The notes beneath the pieces were generated by a model. That model ran no database searches. It saw only the letters and a list, made by a program, of their open reading frames with translations, and was not told the DNA's origin. Shown in pieces: positions 34,094 to 45,180 of a DNA stretch of 64,000 bases. The DNA lies in assembly GCA_023374025.1 (NCBI GenBank), contig SIJG01000086.1, forward strand, positions 344,652 through 408,651. The letters are read 5' to 3'. The position numbers were made by a program, and so were the translations under genes. Positions within the stretch are counted from its first letter, which is position 1; every line of letters starts with the position of its first letter. The stretch is from Heterodera schachtii (taxonomy: Eukaryota; Nematoda; Chromadorea; Rhabditida; Heteroderidae).

Positions 34094-35505
34094 AAAATCT
34101 GATCACGTATTCGTGATCAACGTCATAAACTACCCCTAAAGACATGTTTTAGAAGATTTTGGTGAAAAAATTTTTCCACTCAAAAATCCAGATCACCACC
34201 CTTTGGCCCCGAATGCAAAAATCAGTTTTATTTTTGTATCTTTTTTTAAAAATATGATAAAAATGCAAAATAAAATTTATATAATAGAGAAAAAATTGCG
34301 GTTTTTTCTAATATTTTATTTTTCCAGAATGACCTTTCTGAACCGAGGTATAAATTTTTTCCTGAAAAATCGAAAATTTCCAGAAATTCTGGAATAACTT
34401 TTTTTCTTTTGAAGATAGAATTTACAAATATATCCCATAAAATTCTCCTTATTCTCTATTTTAATAGCTTTATTCCACTAAAATTGATCAAACCTTCGAT
34501 TTGTTAGGAATTTTCAAATTTTATCCCAAATTCCAGAGGGTCAAAAAATTGCCAAATATTTTCGAATTTTTAAAAAATTCCAATAATTATGAAACTTAAA
34601 ATAAACATCATATTCGTGTTCAGGATCCAAATTTACCCCAGAAAAATATATTTAACCCCCTTTGGCCCAAAAAAAAAATTTTTGAAAATTTCTAGGGGGC
34701 CTAGCTCGAAAATTTATGAAAATTTCCGAACATTATAAACACCAATCGATAGAGCTTAAAAAGTTCTACAATTTTGCTCTAAGGCATTTTTTGGCTAAAA
34801 CCTACCCCTGACGAGTTATGGGCCCGGGACTCAAATGTCCCGCTTAGGCAAAAAAAAATTTTCTATTTCCGGGAAAAAACCGAAATTTTTCCGAAAAAAA
34901 TACCAGTCGATAGAGCTCGAAAAACTACTTCACAAAAGTAGTCTCCGTTTTTCTGGGAAAAATCGGCAAAAAATCCTAAAATTCAAAAACCCCAAAACCG
35001 ACTTTTAGGTCTAACTCGAAAAATTTTGAAAATTTTCGAAATTTTAAAATTTGGAAAAATCCAGCTCATTGAGCTCTACAATAAGTTCGCTGGCCACCGC
35101 CCGCTCAGTTCAATCTCTAATGAGTTATTCGCCCGGTACTGAACCGGACAATGTTGGTACTGAAAATTTGCCAATTTCTGCAGCCTTCCCTATTGTAGAT
35201 AGAGGCCTGGAATTTTTTTTGTTTTTTAGTAAACACTTCAACTTGTCCCCCTCCCAGCCGACTTTTTTTGATTTGAGTTTTAGAAAAAAAGTTATGGACC
35301 CTCAACCGCAAGCAAAAACGGAAAATCGGTCCCTGGTACTCAGTTGACACTCTGATCAAAAAACCTATATTTTTCCCAGATGTCCCGTCCCAGGGTGCAA
35401 AAAAGTCATTTCTAGGGTAATTTGGGGCGCTGATCACGAATATGACATTTATTTTTCAAAATTCTGAATGCGAACCCGAATTTGAACAAAAATTCGAAAT
35501 TCATA
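34094..35505. mobile_element. Composite repeat flanked by inverted arms of the 13-kb palindrome family
   Basis: The left end (ATTCGTGATCAACGTCATAA, about 34107) and the right end (GGGCGCTGATCACGAATATG, about 35425) are inverted relatives. The right end continues CGAACCCGAATTTGAACA as in the 13009-13615 element. Between them lies about 1.3 kb of unusual, GC-richer DNA with degenerate repeats built around ATAGAGCT, TCGAAAA, TTTCCGAAA and GAGTTATGGGCCCGG (near 34740, 34900 and 35060-35150). No coding frame is convincing. The ORFs of about 100 codons here on both strands are repeat-driven. Confidence 0.6.
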
Positions 35506-35717
35506 AATTACACTGAAAACCTATTTCTAGGGGTTTTCGAGGTCGCTGAAAACAGTTATGACATCCATTTTGGCCAAATTTTAAAATCCGAACCCGGATT
35601 CGAACAAAAAAAAACGAGATTTAATTTACGACAAATTTTAAAATTACGCTGTAAAAATGGACAACACTCAGTACCAAAGAAATAAAGGATGAACAAATAA
35701 TTTGGCATGCTAACTTT

Positions 35718-35940
35718 CGCAAAAGGGAGCATGCGAAGACGGAGCAAGTAGTGGGGCGAGACGGAGGGCGGAGGAAAAAGTCTGACGAGCGCCACAGGCG
35801 GTTGACTGCGGGGGCCCGAAGGGCCCCCGCCAATCAGTCAACCGCCTGCGGATCACGCGCGGACTTCTTCCGTAGCCCGTAGTCTCGCCCCACCTACTGG
35901 CCGCCGTAGTCGAGTGTGCGGCGGTTTTTTAGCGCAATAA
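35718..35940. mobile_element. GC-rich long hairpin (foldback/MITE-like)
   Basis: The arms pair along about 80 bp: AGTAGTGGGGCGAG (35747) with CTCGCCCCACCTACT (35884), and CAGGCGGTTGACTG (35795-35808) with CAGTCAACCGCCTG (35835-35848). The core is CGGGGGCCC GAA GGGCCCCCG (35809-35829). GC is above 60% against about 20% nearby. The outer limits and any target duplication are unclear. No ORF of merit. Confidence 0.8.
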
Positions 35941-36004
35941 ACAAAACAAAAAATTTTTTTTTAATTTGTAGTTTACGTGCATTGGATCATTTACATAGAA
36001 TAGG

Positions 36005-36190
36005 TTGATTGAAATTTACAGCAATGATTTAAAAAAGCTGACAAGAGAAATTAAAATTATAAATAATATTAATATATTTAATGAAAAACTCAATAAATTA
36101 AATTTTACTATAAACCAAAAATATGAATATATATTTAAAAAAATAAACAAATACTTTATTAATATGAAATCAAAAAAATATATTTGTTAA
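36005..36190 (+). CDS. Lysine/asparagine-rich open frame, unknown product
   Basis: After TAG the frame reads NRLIEIYSNDLKKLTREIKI, INNINIFNEKLNKLNFTINQ and KYEYIFKKINKYFINMK, stop TAA. It would form a helical, coiled-coil-like protein and uses the A-rich strand. It begins 65 bp after the GC-rich hairpin. No ATG near the start. It could be chance in A-rich DNA. Confidence 0.25.
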   Translation: MIEIYSNDLKKLTREIKIINNINIFNEKLNKLNFTINQKYEYIFKKINKYFINMKSKKYIC

Positions 36191-36670
36191 ATATTAGAAA
36201 TTTTTTTATCTTTATAGAATTTTTTAACAAAGTCCGTTGAGTTTTCTCTATGAATCAAGCAATTAAATCACTATTTTTAAATAATTTATCAAATTAGGTA
36301 ACAAATATATATACATTATAAGCTAAATTTAAGCATGAATTGGATTGGTTGGTATTTATTAAAAAAATGACCCCATTGAATCTAATTTTTAAAAAGTAAA
36401 ATACTAACACCTTAACAAAAACAACTTTTAGATTAAGTGAAATTTAATGACGAAAACAAAACATACATTAAATAAATAAATAAATCTATCAATTCTAAAA
36501 AATTTTTGTGAATTAAATAGTAATAAACAGAATTTTAAACGTATGCTCAACAAATCTTATGTGAAACTTACGCGCAATCAACTGAAAACCAAATTCACCA
36601 AGAATAATGCAATAATATACAAGTTATAAAATATTATATACTTAAGAGAAAAAATATTTAAAATAAAAAA

Positions 36671-36760
36671 TTAGCTTAAAATCAAATTATATAAACAATA
36701 AACATTTTCTAATTCCTTAAAAATTCTTCCCGTCCCACCCTTTTCCCTTAGCAATTTTCT
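36671..36760 (-). CDS. Candidate terminal exon, 29 residues, unknown product
   Basis: On the minus strand AATAATGAATTGCAG precedes a frame reading RKLLREKGGTGRIFKELENV then YCLYNLILS, TAA 36671-36673. The KGGTGRIF segment comes from a G-rich patch (GGGAAAAGGGTGGGACGGG) that is exceptional here. The product is unknown, and the 36938-37078 frame lies upstream on the same strand. Confidence 0.35.
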   Translation of the reverse strand, partial: RKLLREKGGTGRIFKELENVYCLYNLILS

Positions 36761-36937
36761 CTGCAATTCATTATTAATTTTACTTCAGCTCAGCAATAAT
36801 GTTTTAACTAATATTAAAGTTATATAATATCAAATACGGATTAAATTTAAAAGAAATTACTTTTAATTAAAAAAATAATTTATTAATCTCCTAAATAAAA
36901 AAGTTTGACTATGAAATATAATTCAAAATTAATTTAA

Positions 36938-37078
36938 TTAAAAAAAATAAAATAATTGAACATCAAATGTACACAATAAAAAATGAAGAACACTGCATTC
37001 AAATGTTTCGCCAGCAGAAAGCAGTATCAAATCATCCGTTTTTATATAAGAAAAAGCGAATATTAAAATATAAATGTT
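36938..37078 (-). CDS. Candidate exon of 46 codons, unknown product
   Basis: The minus frame reads NIYILIFAFSYIKTDDLILL, then SAGETFECSVLHFLLCTFDV and QLFYFF, stop TAA. A hydrophobic N-terminus is followed by SAGETFECS. It lies about 180 bp upstream of the 36671-36760 candidate, so both may belong to one minus-strand transcript, but splice phases were not resolved. Confidence 0.3.
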   Translation of the reverse strand, partial: NIYILIFAFSYIKTDDLILLSAGETFECSVLHFLLCTFDVQLFYFF

Positions 37079-38932
37079 CTAATAAATACTATAAAAAAAT
37101 TAAAAATCGAAATTAAACATAATCTAAATTAAACCATGAAAAAATCGTTTATAGAATTTATTTACGTATCTGATATGAATAATTTTTAATGATTTTATTT
37201 TCAAACTAATATTAAAATATTTATTTATATACTTCTACATCTTTTATTCATTTTGCTAAATTTTTTTCCTATTTGGATTATATTATCTATAGTTTTCGAT
37301 TTAAGTATATTATTTAAAGTGAATTTTATGAATATTTAAAATTTTTAATTTCAACGATTGCAACATTGTTAAATAAAATACCGAAGAAATATTAAGATAG
37401 ATAAATTGAATAATAAATGAAAGAACTTTTTATGCTAAAATCAAAAAATAAAATGGTGATAAAAAAGTATAAATAATAGCATATAAGTGAATATTATTAT
37501 CATCATAAAATTTGTATTAATAAATCAACCAGCTAAGGAATTTAATTTAATATATACATAAATTTTTATTCGTTTAATTTCATGGAAGAACAATTCATTT
37601 AGCTATATCCTAATTAATGACTACCAATTATCAAATAAAGAACGAAAAAAATTTAAAAATATATACTTTCATTTAAATTAATTCTTTTGGATAAATGTTT
37701 TTATCAATTAACAAAAAATTCTCAATTTATGTTTTCGCACTGAAAATTAAACAATTGCAAGTTAGTAGGGAGTGAAACTTGTCCTTTTATTAATGAGTGT
37801 TTAATAGTTTACCATATTTAATTTAATTTTCCTTAAATAGAGCAAAGATTATTTTTTAGTTTTTTGAATTAAATCATAATATTAATATAAAATTTCATAA
37901 CGAGAAGTTTTAAACTGAATTCAGTAACGACAAAATTGGAATTTCAATTCACATCTATTTTTGTGTATAAAAATTATTAAACTGCTGAATTAAATACTTT
38001 ATAAATATTATAACTGATCACAGTTCATATGTCGATTCTGCTAATTTATTCACATTCAGTTTTTTTTTTATAATAAAATATTATTTGCATTTAACTTAAT
38101 CCATTATTTGAATTTTTTAAATATTTTGTGTTTAATGATTATGCAGTGACTACTTCAACTAGAAATTTTAATTTAGAATTCTTTTGAATTTTTTGCTTCG
38201 ATATAATAATTTGATTCAATAAAAAGAATCGTTGGTAAATTTTTTTAATTAAATTAAGTATTATTTATTTAATTCGATAATTATGCATTAGTTCTTTATT
38301 AAAAATCAGTTCGTTTATCTTAATTTAATAAAAATCGTCATAATTAGTTTTCAAACTATTCAATTGATTATTATTTACTTATTAATTCCTTTTGACATAA
38401 ATAAAAATATTTTATGGCGTATGGCGGCGGAGGGGTATATTATGGCGCAATAAACTCTGTTCTTTTAAATTTTTAAGTGTAAGAATCATTATTGTTTTTT
38501 AATAAAACCATTAAAATAGTTAAAACTTACATTTTCATATTCGTAATTTTAGTTTTCTTTTAATCTACAAAACCCTAATTACATATCAATTATAATAATA
38601 TTTATTATAAAATTGTATAATCTAATACATAAATTCATTTTTAAATTTTTTTTACATGATATTTTTTAAAATTCACATTAATATTAAATTTTTATTTATT
38701 GGACAATATCATTGGTTGAATTGCAATGATTTAATATAATTTTATTTATTTAATTTCTTATCTGCTACTACCTAACCGCAAAAAATAAATAATTATAAAA
38801 CAGAATAAAAACATTAGTTCACAAATATGTAATGCAAAATAGAAAAACAAAATTTTTTATTTTGATTTATGTAAAAATTTTTTATATCTACTAAACAACT
38901 AATCATTTCACCTAAATATACAAAAGAAAAAA
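37079..38932. other. AT-rich stretch with a dispersed repeat copy
   Basis: The segment 37840-38120 is a diverged copy of 28190-28450. At 38415-38455 a small GC-rich patch, GGCGGCGGAGGGG then GGCGCAATAAACT, shares GCGCAATAAAC with the outer edge of the 35.7-kb hairpin. No gene. Confidence 0.4.
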
Positions 38933-39022
38933 TTAAAAATTTAAAAATATGGTTTCTTCTTCTCGAACTAATTTCAATCGGTGGAATATAATAATATTTT
39001 CGTGGTGATTTGCATGAACTTG
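38933..39022 (-). CDS. Candidate terminal exon, 29 residues, unknown product
   Basis: The minus-strand acceptor TTTTAGCATTGCAG (ending at 39023) opens a frame reading QVHANHHENIIIFHRLKLVR then EEETIFLNF, stop TAA 38933-38935. Histidine, glutamate and arginine content is high for this DNA, and the sense strand has the T-rich orientation expected of the block. No family is recognised. Confidence 0.35.
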   Translation of the reverse strand, partial: QVHANHHENIIIFHRLKLVREEETIFLNF

Positions 39023-39329
39023 CTGCAATGCTAAAATAATATAAAATTTATTTTAAATATATATATAAAGAAGAATGCTATAGATCGCAAAAATAAAAAT
39101 AAAAATATTAATAATTAACAATTAAATAAAGAGACTAACTATTAATAATTTAAAATTAACTGAAATACTTTAAAATCATCGTTTAAATTATAAAAAATTA
39201 TTATATAAATTAATCTATTCAATATTCCGAAAGGATTCTGTATTTATTTTTATAGTTTTTTAATTCTAAATTTAATTATAATTAAAACAAGTCCAGAGAA
39301 ATTAAAAAGTTAATGCATTATTATAAAAG

Positions 39330-39434
39330 TTAATGTTCATGATGCAATTTATCAAAATACATTAAAAAAAAATAAAAACACCAGGAAAAAAATATGCGTA
39401 TAACCAGTTTACGTTGGACGATTATTAAAATTGA
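39330..39434 (-). CDS. Weak candidate exon, unknown product
   Basis: A 34-codon minus frame reads SILIIVQRKLVIRIFFSWCF then YFFLMYFDKLHHEH, stop TAA. Ends are polar and the middle is hydrophobic. No acceptor was found. Plausible but weak. Confidence 0.2.
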   Translation of the reverse strand, partial: SILIIVQRKLVIRIFFSWCFYFFLMYFDKLHHEH

Positions 39435-39734
39435 TCAATTAAATAAAATTAAAAATGCTTAAATAATAGTGACAATAATTTTGAAAATTTAAATATAAAC
39501 AATTAAAAGAACTTTATATATTATTAAAAAATATTTAAAAATAATTTAATATTAATTGAATGAATAAATTCTAAAATACTTTAATTATAATTTTTATAAA
39601 TAATTTTTTCCATTTTTATTATGCTTGAATACTTATTACGACAGTTTAATTTGCCCAATGCATAGTATGAAGTTTTATTTAGTTTACCAAGATATAATTC
39701 TAAAAATTAATTAAAATCAAAAGTAAAATATATA

Positions 39735-39865
39735 ATGCCTACCTCCTAGTCTTTTTGTCCCTGGCGTTCTGTAGTCTTATTGTTTAATTGTTTGCTTTAA
39801 TGCATTGAAATTGTACACAGCATAGGGCAGGATTCGAACCCGGTAAACCGCTCTCTCTCCCCTAA
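39735..39865 (-). repeat. tRNA-derived repeat fragment with B-box
   Basis: On the minus strand GGGTTCGAATCCTGCC (about 39828-39843) matches the pol III B-box, and CTGTGTACAAT follows, as in the copy at 34 kb. The A-box half is missing. Just downstream on the minus strand lies a GC-richer patch (AACGCCAGGGACAAAAAGAC). Confidence 0.55.
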
Positions 39866-40682
39866 ATAAGCTAAAAAAATTTAACTTACCGTTTTTATTA
39901 GTCATATAGAATAACCGCATTTTTATCTATTAAGAAAATGAATTTAAAAAATTTAATGAATATCTTGAAAATTTATAAAAAAGCTAATACCAAATTATTT
40001 TTACTCATATAATATATGTAATGCCTCTGTGATAATGAAAAAACAACTTTATTAAAACGAGAGATATGAGACTAGCAATCAGATTAGTTTTGCTTTCATC
40101 GGAAATAAAATATAAATAAATTAAATCATAATTCTCTGATAGAGTTTGCAATTAATATCAAAAAAGTTAAACGCTTATTTAACAAATATGTACATAAATT
40201 TATATTAAAATAAAAATGAATATTATTATTTCAAAAAAAACTTTAAAATAAAGTAACAAATGTTATAAGGTTAATTTAAAATGGTAATTAAAAGGTATAA
40301 AAAATACATTTAAAGTAATGAAATAAATAATAATCCTCTAAAATCTATATTATATTAAAAAAATTGTAAAACATAAAAGCATATACACAAAAAAAAAACA
40401 TTAAGAGAGGTATAAATAAATTGGAAGATAACGAAAACACTCAGCACGAGAAAAATAAAAATAAACAAATAATAATTTTGATTTCTGATTATAAAATAGG
40501 TTTAAGTATATAATAAATAGACAAAAAATTAAATTAAAGGCTTTTTAACTGGAAAAAATAGTCAAAAAGACTAGTTTTCTTTTTGTTGAAATTAACACGG
40601 AAGGAATAACTTCAGAATTGGATTAACCAATATTTACTATTTATATAATGCAAAGCCTTTTCGGGATCCATTTAATCAATAA
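39866..40682. other. A-rich stretch, nothing supported
   Basis: No coding-like patch, hairpin or repeat mate was recognised. Confidence 0.4.
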
Positions 40683-40889
40683 TTGTTCCTAACCTTTAAA
40701 CCACTTAAGATACATTTCGTAAATAGGCGTACCAATAAATTTGTAAAAAATTATTTCAAGAATTTAACTATAAAAAAACACAAAAAATCAAAATTAAAAA
40801 TATACGCATTTTTGGTAATAATTTTAGATAATAATATAAAAAGATCATATAATATTGATGAAAAAAAACGAAAATTTTCTGACAATTAA
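40683..40889 (+). CDS. Lysine-rich open frame of 68 codons, unknown product
   Basis: The frame reads FLTFKPLKIHFVNRRTNKFV, KNYFKNLTIKKHKKSKLKIY, AFLVIILDNNIKRSYNIDEK and ends KRKFSDN. It starts with TTG, so an upstream exon or another start would be needed. It is strongly basic with one hydrophobic stretch. It could be chance in A-rich DNA. Confidence 0.25.
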   Translation: MFLTFKPLKIHFVNRRTNKFVKNYFKNLTIKKHKKSKLKIYAFLVIILDNNIKRSYNIDEKKRKFSDN

Positions 40890-42125
40890 TCGTAATTATA
40901 AACTTTTTACAAATTTTATTCTTCTAAATTTGCCTAAATTTGTGAATAATGGTTGATTTTTTATAATAAAAATTTTTTATAAAACACCAAAATATAAAAA
41001 TTATTTATTATAAAATCTATATATCTTTACAATGGTTTTATTAATTTACCGTAATTCAGTTTCGTGATTTTCGCAATTTGGTAAACAAATATTTATATTT
41101 TCCGGATAAAATTGCCATTACAAGCAAAGAATTATTCATTCTTTTTTAATTTCCATATTTTTTGAAGTATAATTTTATTAAGTGATTAATTAAATATCTA
41201 TATTTAATGAGATTTTTAGAAGCATTAAAGCATGAAATATTTTTTAAATATTCAATTTTAATGACTTATTATTTTCATTATAGAGGTAGTTTATTCTATA
41301 GTCTCTTTATTAATATACAAAGCAAAATTTAATAAAATGTAAAATATGATTAGATATGTTTTTAATCCGTCCATTTTTTCAATTATACTGGATTATATTT
41401 AAAATATTTTTTTTTGGCATTTAAACATTTCTTCATCATTTTGTTTTGAAATCGTTAATTGTCTATTTCTAATCATATCTTTGCAATAAGTGATTAGTTT
41501 AAAAACGTGAGTTTCCGAATATATCAAAAAAATATAATAACTTTTAGGTGTTTATAATTATACAATAAATTAGATAGATAATTTTTTTATAAACTATAGG
41601 TCACGTCTTATACTGTTATTTAGATATATCTTAAAAGTAGAGATTTGATTCATTACAAATTTATTAATTTATTCGTACTGTGACAAATTCATTCTTTAAC
41701 TTGATAAAAATTCGAATCAACATTCTAAGCTGTAAATCAATATAATTACAAAATAGTGTTATAAAAAACATAAAACGTTTTACTGTTTTGTCTTCACAAG
41801 ACCATCTGCCGACAGATTATAATTGTGAGTGACTTCTCCAGTTTTTGACTAGAAACTTCTTTCATTTGCTGATTATAATATACTGAAATATTTTCTATTA
41901 AAGATCTTATTGAAATTCAATAATTTATTACGTCATTATTTATGAATCAATTAATTTTTAAGCTAAAATTTTCCTTTTAAGTTTTATTTCTCTATTTAAT
42001 ATATTATTCGCAGGAAAAATTAATTATCTATTTATATTTTAGTACCTTTTTAGATTTTGGGTTATTTAAAATTCACTTAATCTCATGCGCCAATGACTAT
42101 GATTTTTTGTCCATTTTCTTGACAG
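40890..42125. other. T-rich stretch, nothing supported
   Basis: No gene-like patch. It ends in a good acceptor for the next feature. Confidence 0.4.
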
Positions 42126-42330
42126 TGAAATTAACAAAATAGTGTTTAACCAATTTAGTTTGAAGCAAAATTTTTATTTTGTATCGTTTCCAATTTTGGG
42201 CTTCATAGGTTTTAGAATTCAATTATTTCTTGGCGGTAACACTGAGTTAGCTTATTTAATTAATTGGTTTCTCATTTATTTGTTTAAATTAAAATATTAT
42301 GAATTTTTTTCTATTTATAATATTTTTTGA
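42126..42330 (+). CDS. Candidate exon with strong acceptor, membrane-like
   Basis: TTTTTTGTCCATTTTCTTGACAG ends at 42125, the best acceptor in the window. The frame then reads EINKIVFNQFSLKQNFYFVS, FPILGFIGFRIQLFLGGNTE and LAYLINWFLIYLF, to TGA 42328-42330. Two hydrophobic segments (around FPILGFIGF and LINWFLIYLF) suggest membrane spans. A donor-like GCGGTAACAC near 42236 could end the exon earlier. No family is recognised. Confidence 0.4.
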
Positions 42331-42748
42331 AACTATTTTATTTGTAATTGTATTCAATTTTTCTCTTGAGGTCGCGATTTCAAAACCAGTAAAATGATGA
42401 TATTTATTAAACAAAACAAAAAAACGTTTATGTATGAAATATATAATATAAATATATTTGAAAACAGTAAAGGCAAAGCTAGAGATTCGGCTTCCCCAGT
42501 TATTTCAGGTGAATTTATTTGGTTTTTTATTAAAAATAAAATTAAATTATAGAAATGTAATTCCTCTTTTAAGTAATGTTGCACTACTTTTTTTTGTGGA
42601 TTTTTTTATAGTAAATAAATTTAATGTATTTAATCATAAAGTAAAAAACAAAATATTATAAAAATTATATTTAAAAAACGAAAACCAAAATTTCAAATAC
42701 GAATGAGAAGGTGTTTAAAATATGAATGAGAAGATGCTATGACGTTAG

Positions 42749-42802
42749 TCAAAAACTATCATAATGGGCGTAGGGCTTACTGGTCTTTTCGACAGCAAAC
42801 AT
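42749..42802 (-). CDS. Very small minus ORF or exon
   Basis: ATG 42802 to TGA gives MFAVEKTSKPYAHYDSF. A donor-like CAGTAAGCC lies inside in another frame. The patch is GC-richer than the flanks and open in several frames. Weak. Confidence 0.15.
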   Translation of the reverse strand: MFAVEKTSKPYAHYDSF

Positions 42803-42837
42803 AAAAATAAATAATTATTATTAAACTAAAATATATT

Positions 42838-43030
42838 GCTTGTCAGTTTTATTCATACAAAATTTCAAAAAAGATTCGTAAAGTTTCAAGAAAGTTATGA
42901 CGAAAAATATTCAAAAAAAAAAACTTGGTTTTATGAGTTTATCAGGTCATAACTTTTTTGAAACTTGACGAAATTTTGAGAAATGTTGCAGGATAATCGA
43001 AAACAATTCTGAATGATATTAAAATAAATA
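42838..43030. repeat. Imperfect palindromic repeat, copy 1
   Basis: CGTAAAGTTTCAAGAAAGTTATGACGAAAA and GGTCATAACTTTTTTGAAAC TTGACGAAAT form inverted arms about 60 bp apart. A homologous copy in the same orientation lies at 47040-47240. Non-coding MITE-like element. Confidence 0.6.
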
Positions 43031-43231
43031 TTTGAATTAATTAAATTAAAAATACTGGTAAAAATCTAAAAATTATGAAATAATTATAAAAGGTTTGTTC
43101 TTTTTTTCATTGTTTAAATAAAAATGCTTTGCAGATTCTATACGCTAAATGTTATGGTTTTAATTGAATATTAACATTATGAATTCAGAAAATTTATTTC
43201 AAAAATATTTTCAAGGTGCATGACGTAGGGA

Positions 43232-43330
43232 TATCACTAGAGGTACGCTGTGCAGTGACTTACGGTCACGGTTAGCATGAATTTCACGGTTTTTTCGATC
43301 ACAGTCACGATTCACGTGGTCAGTTCACGT
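43232..43330. mobile_element. Fragment with hAT-like end and TCACG array
   Basis: It begins TAGAGGTACGCTGTGCAGTG, close to the TAGAGGTGTGC ends of hAT MITEs. It continues with repeated TCACGGTT, CACAGTCACGATTCACG and AGTTCACG units. The opposite end is not found. Confidence 0.5.
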
Positions 43331-44737
43331 TTTTCCGTTAAAAATTATTATGAAAATTTGGCACGGCACCGCTGACACATAAAGCTGAAAATCGAAAAGC
43401 ATTGATAAAGATTGAAAAATTTACGTAGAAAAAAATCAAAATTTTTGTGCTAAAAATCTAAATTTTTACGTTGGACCCCAAAAAATTCCTGTGTATTTTC
43501 TTTTAATCACGCTCAAATAACAATGGTAAAATTATAACAACATTAAATAATAATGAAAGACATAAAAAATTTTAAAATAATTAAATCATTAGTGCAAATT
43601 TCTGTGTTATTAGAAATGTAAAATAAATTAATTAATATGATAATAAATTCGAAATACCTAAGAGATATAAAACTAACCATAAGAATTGTTTTACTTGAAT
43701 TTAAAAATAAAAATTTAAATTATAAATATCTGATATTCAAATTAAATAAGTTATTTTAGCTATATTTTTATTTCTATTTTTAGACATTTTTCATTCCGTG
43801 GCAATTATAAGGAACATTTATTTAGTTTTAACTCGGATCAGCAGCGTTAAACAACTTGATTTGCAGATTTTTCTAATTTTTAACATCCATTTTCGCAAAT
43901 CATAATGAAAATAAGGTTTATGTGAAATTAAGATATAAAAATAAAGAACCTAAAATTAATAATTTAAAAATCATGCTTAACTTATTTATAAAAAAAACGT
44001 ATAAAACTATTGAAATATTCATTCAGTAAAAAACCAAAAATTATTGTTATTTATACATGAAAATACAAATTTTATTTAATAAAATGAATTAAGTAATTAC
44101 AAAAGTTAAATTGAAATAAACATCAACCTAAAATTTTATTTAAAAACCAAAATATTATAGGCTTTCGAGAAAAATAACTCAAATAATTAGTAAACCTAAT
44201 TAAATAATAAAACCGTAAGTCTATTGAATAAAGATTTTGTCATATTTTGTAAAATCAACCACAATGAAGCTTTACATATTTAAAAAATTAAATAAAAATA
44301 AACTATATTTCAATTTAATTTCATTTTTTATATAATAATATGCAAAAATTAAAAACTAATATAATGAAAAGGGAAAACCTAAGCATTCATTTACCCTTTT
44401 ATAATAAAAAATAATTAATAAATAGATCTATTTAAAAAAAAGATAACTATAAAAAATTATATAATAATTTCGTTAAGTTTTAAAAATGAAAAAAATATAG
44501 TTAATAATTTGTGCTTGACAATTATCATTGGAATTGCTTGCAGGTCACAGGATGTGATAAAGGTATGATAATGCCAACTAATAAAACTTAGTTGAAATTT
44601 TCTACATATAAAAAATTGATAGTTATAAATACTTTAAACTATTTTAAATAAAAATATTTCATTAGTAAACAATATGACCAAATTTATGTTTAAAGTTGAA
44701 AAATCACAAAAGAAAACACTTAAAAACAGTAAAGAAT
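43331..44737. other. A-rich stretch, weak patches only
   Basis: Minus-strand patches at 43828-43872 (KNLQIKLFNAADPS) and 44525-44587 (VGIIIPLSHPVTCKQFQ) look coding-like but are very short. GTCACAGGATGTGATAAAG at 44544 is bounded by CAG and GTATGA. Nothing firm. Confidence 0.3.
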
Positions 44738-44833
44738 ATGAAGAAAAAAATTATTATTGTTGGTCACGAAGAAAACATTGTACGTTTCCTTGAAAAAGTA
44801 GAAGGGATTGGTGAGATGAGCAGCATTTTATAA
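44738..44833 (+). CDS. Small ATG-initiated ORF, unknown product
   Basis: The 31-codon frame reads MKKKIIIVGHEENIVRFLEK then VEGIGEMSSIL, TAA 44831-44833. It is open for a further 19 codons upstream (PNLCLKLKNHKRKHLKTVKN). Balanced charge, glycine and valine content make it one of the most protein-like patches in the window. It reads against the local strand bias. No family can be assigned from so short a piece. Confidence 0.35.
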   Translation: MKKKIIIVGHEENIVRFLEKVEGIGEMSSIL

Positions 44834-45180
44834 TCAGTCACTAAAAATAAATGTATAAATTCAAATCTTACAATTGTTCAATGTGTCAAATAATTATATT
44901 TGATTCAAATAGTATTATTTTATTTAACAATTTTTAATAAAATTTTTATAAATAGAGAATATTATTTGAATAATAGTTGTAAACGATTGAAAATTAATCT
45001 ATTATATCTAAAAACAAGAAAAAAAAGAACTATTGAATTTACTTATTAATGTACGCAAAAATAATATGAGCGAATATAGCTTAATGCAATTATTGTAATA
45101 ATTTAAGAGGGAGCGAGTATCATTGCAGGTGATTTGACGAATTTATTAAACTATTAGTTATAAAAATTTATATATAGAGG

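Noticed and set aside
35051..35437. Open frames of about 100 codons on both strands at 35.1-35.4 kb
   Set aside because: They lie in the repetitive composite element, overlap each other on opposite strands and show no domain. They reflect locally higher GC.
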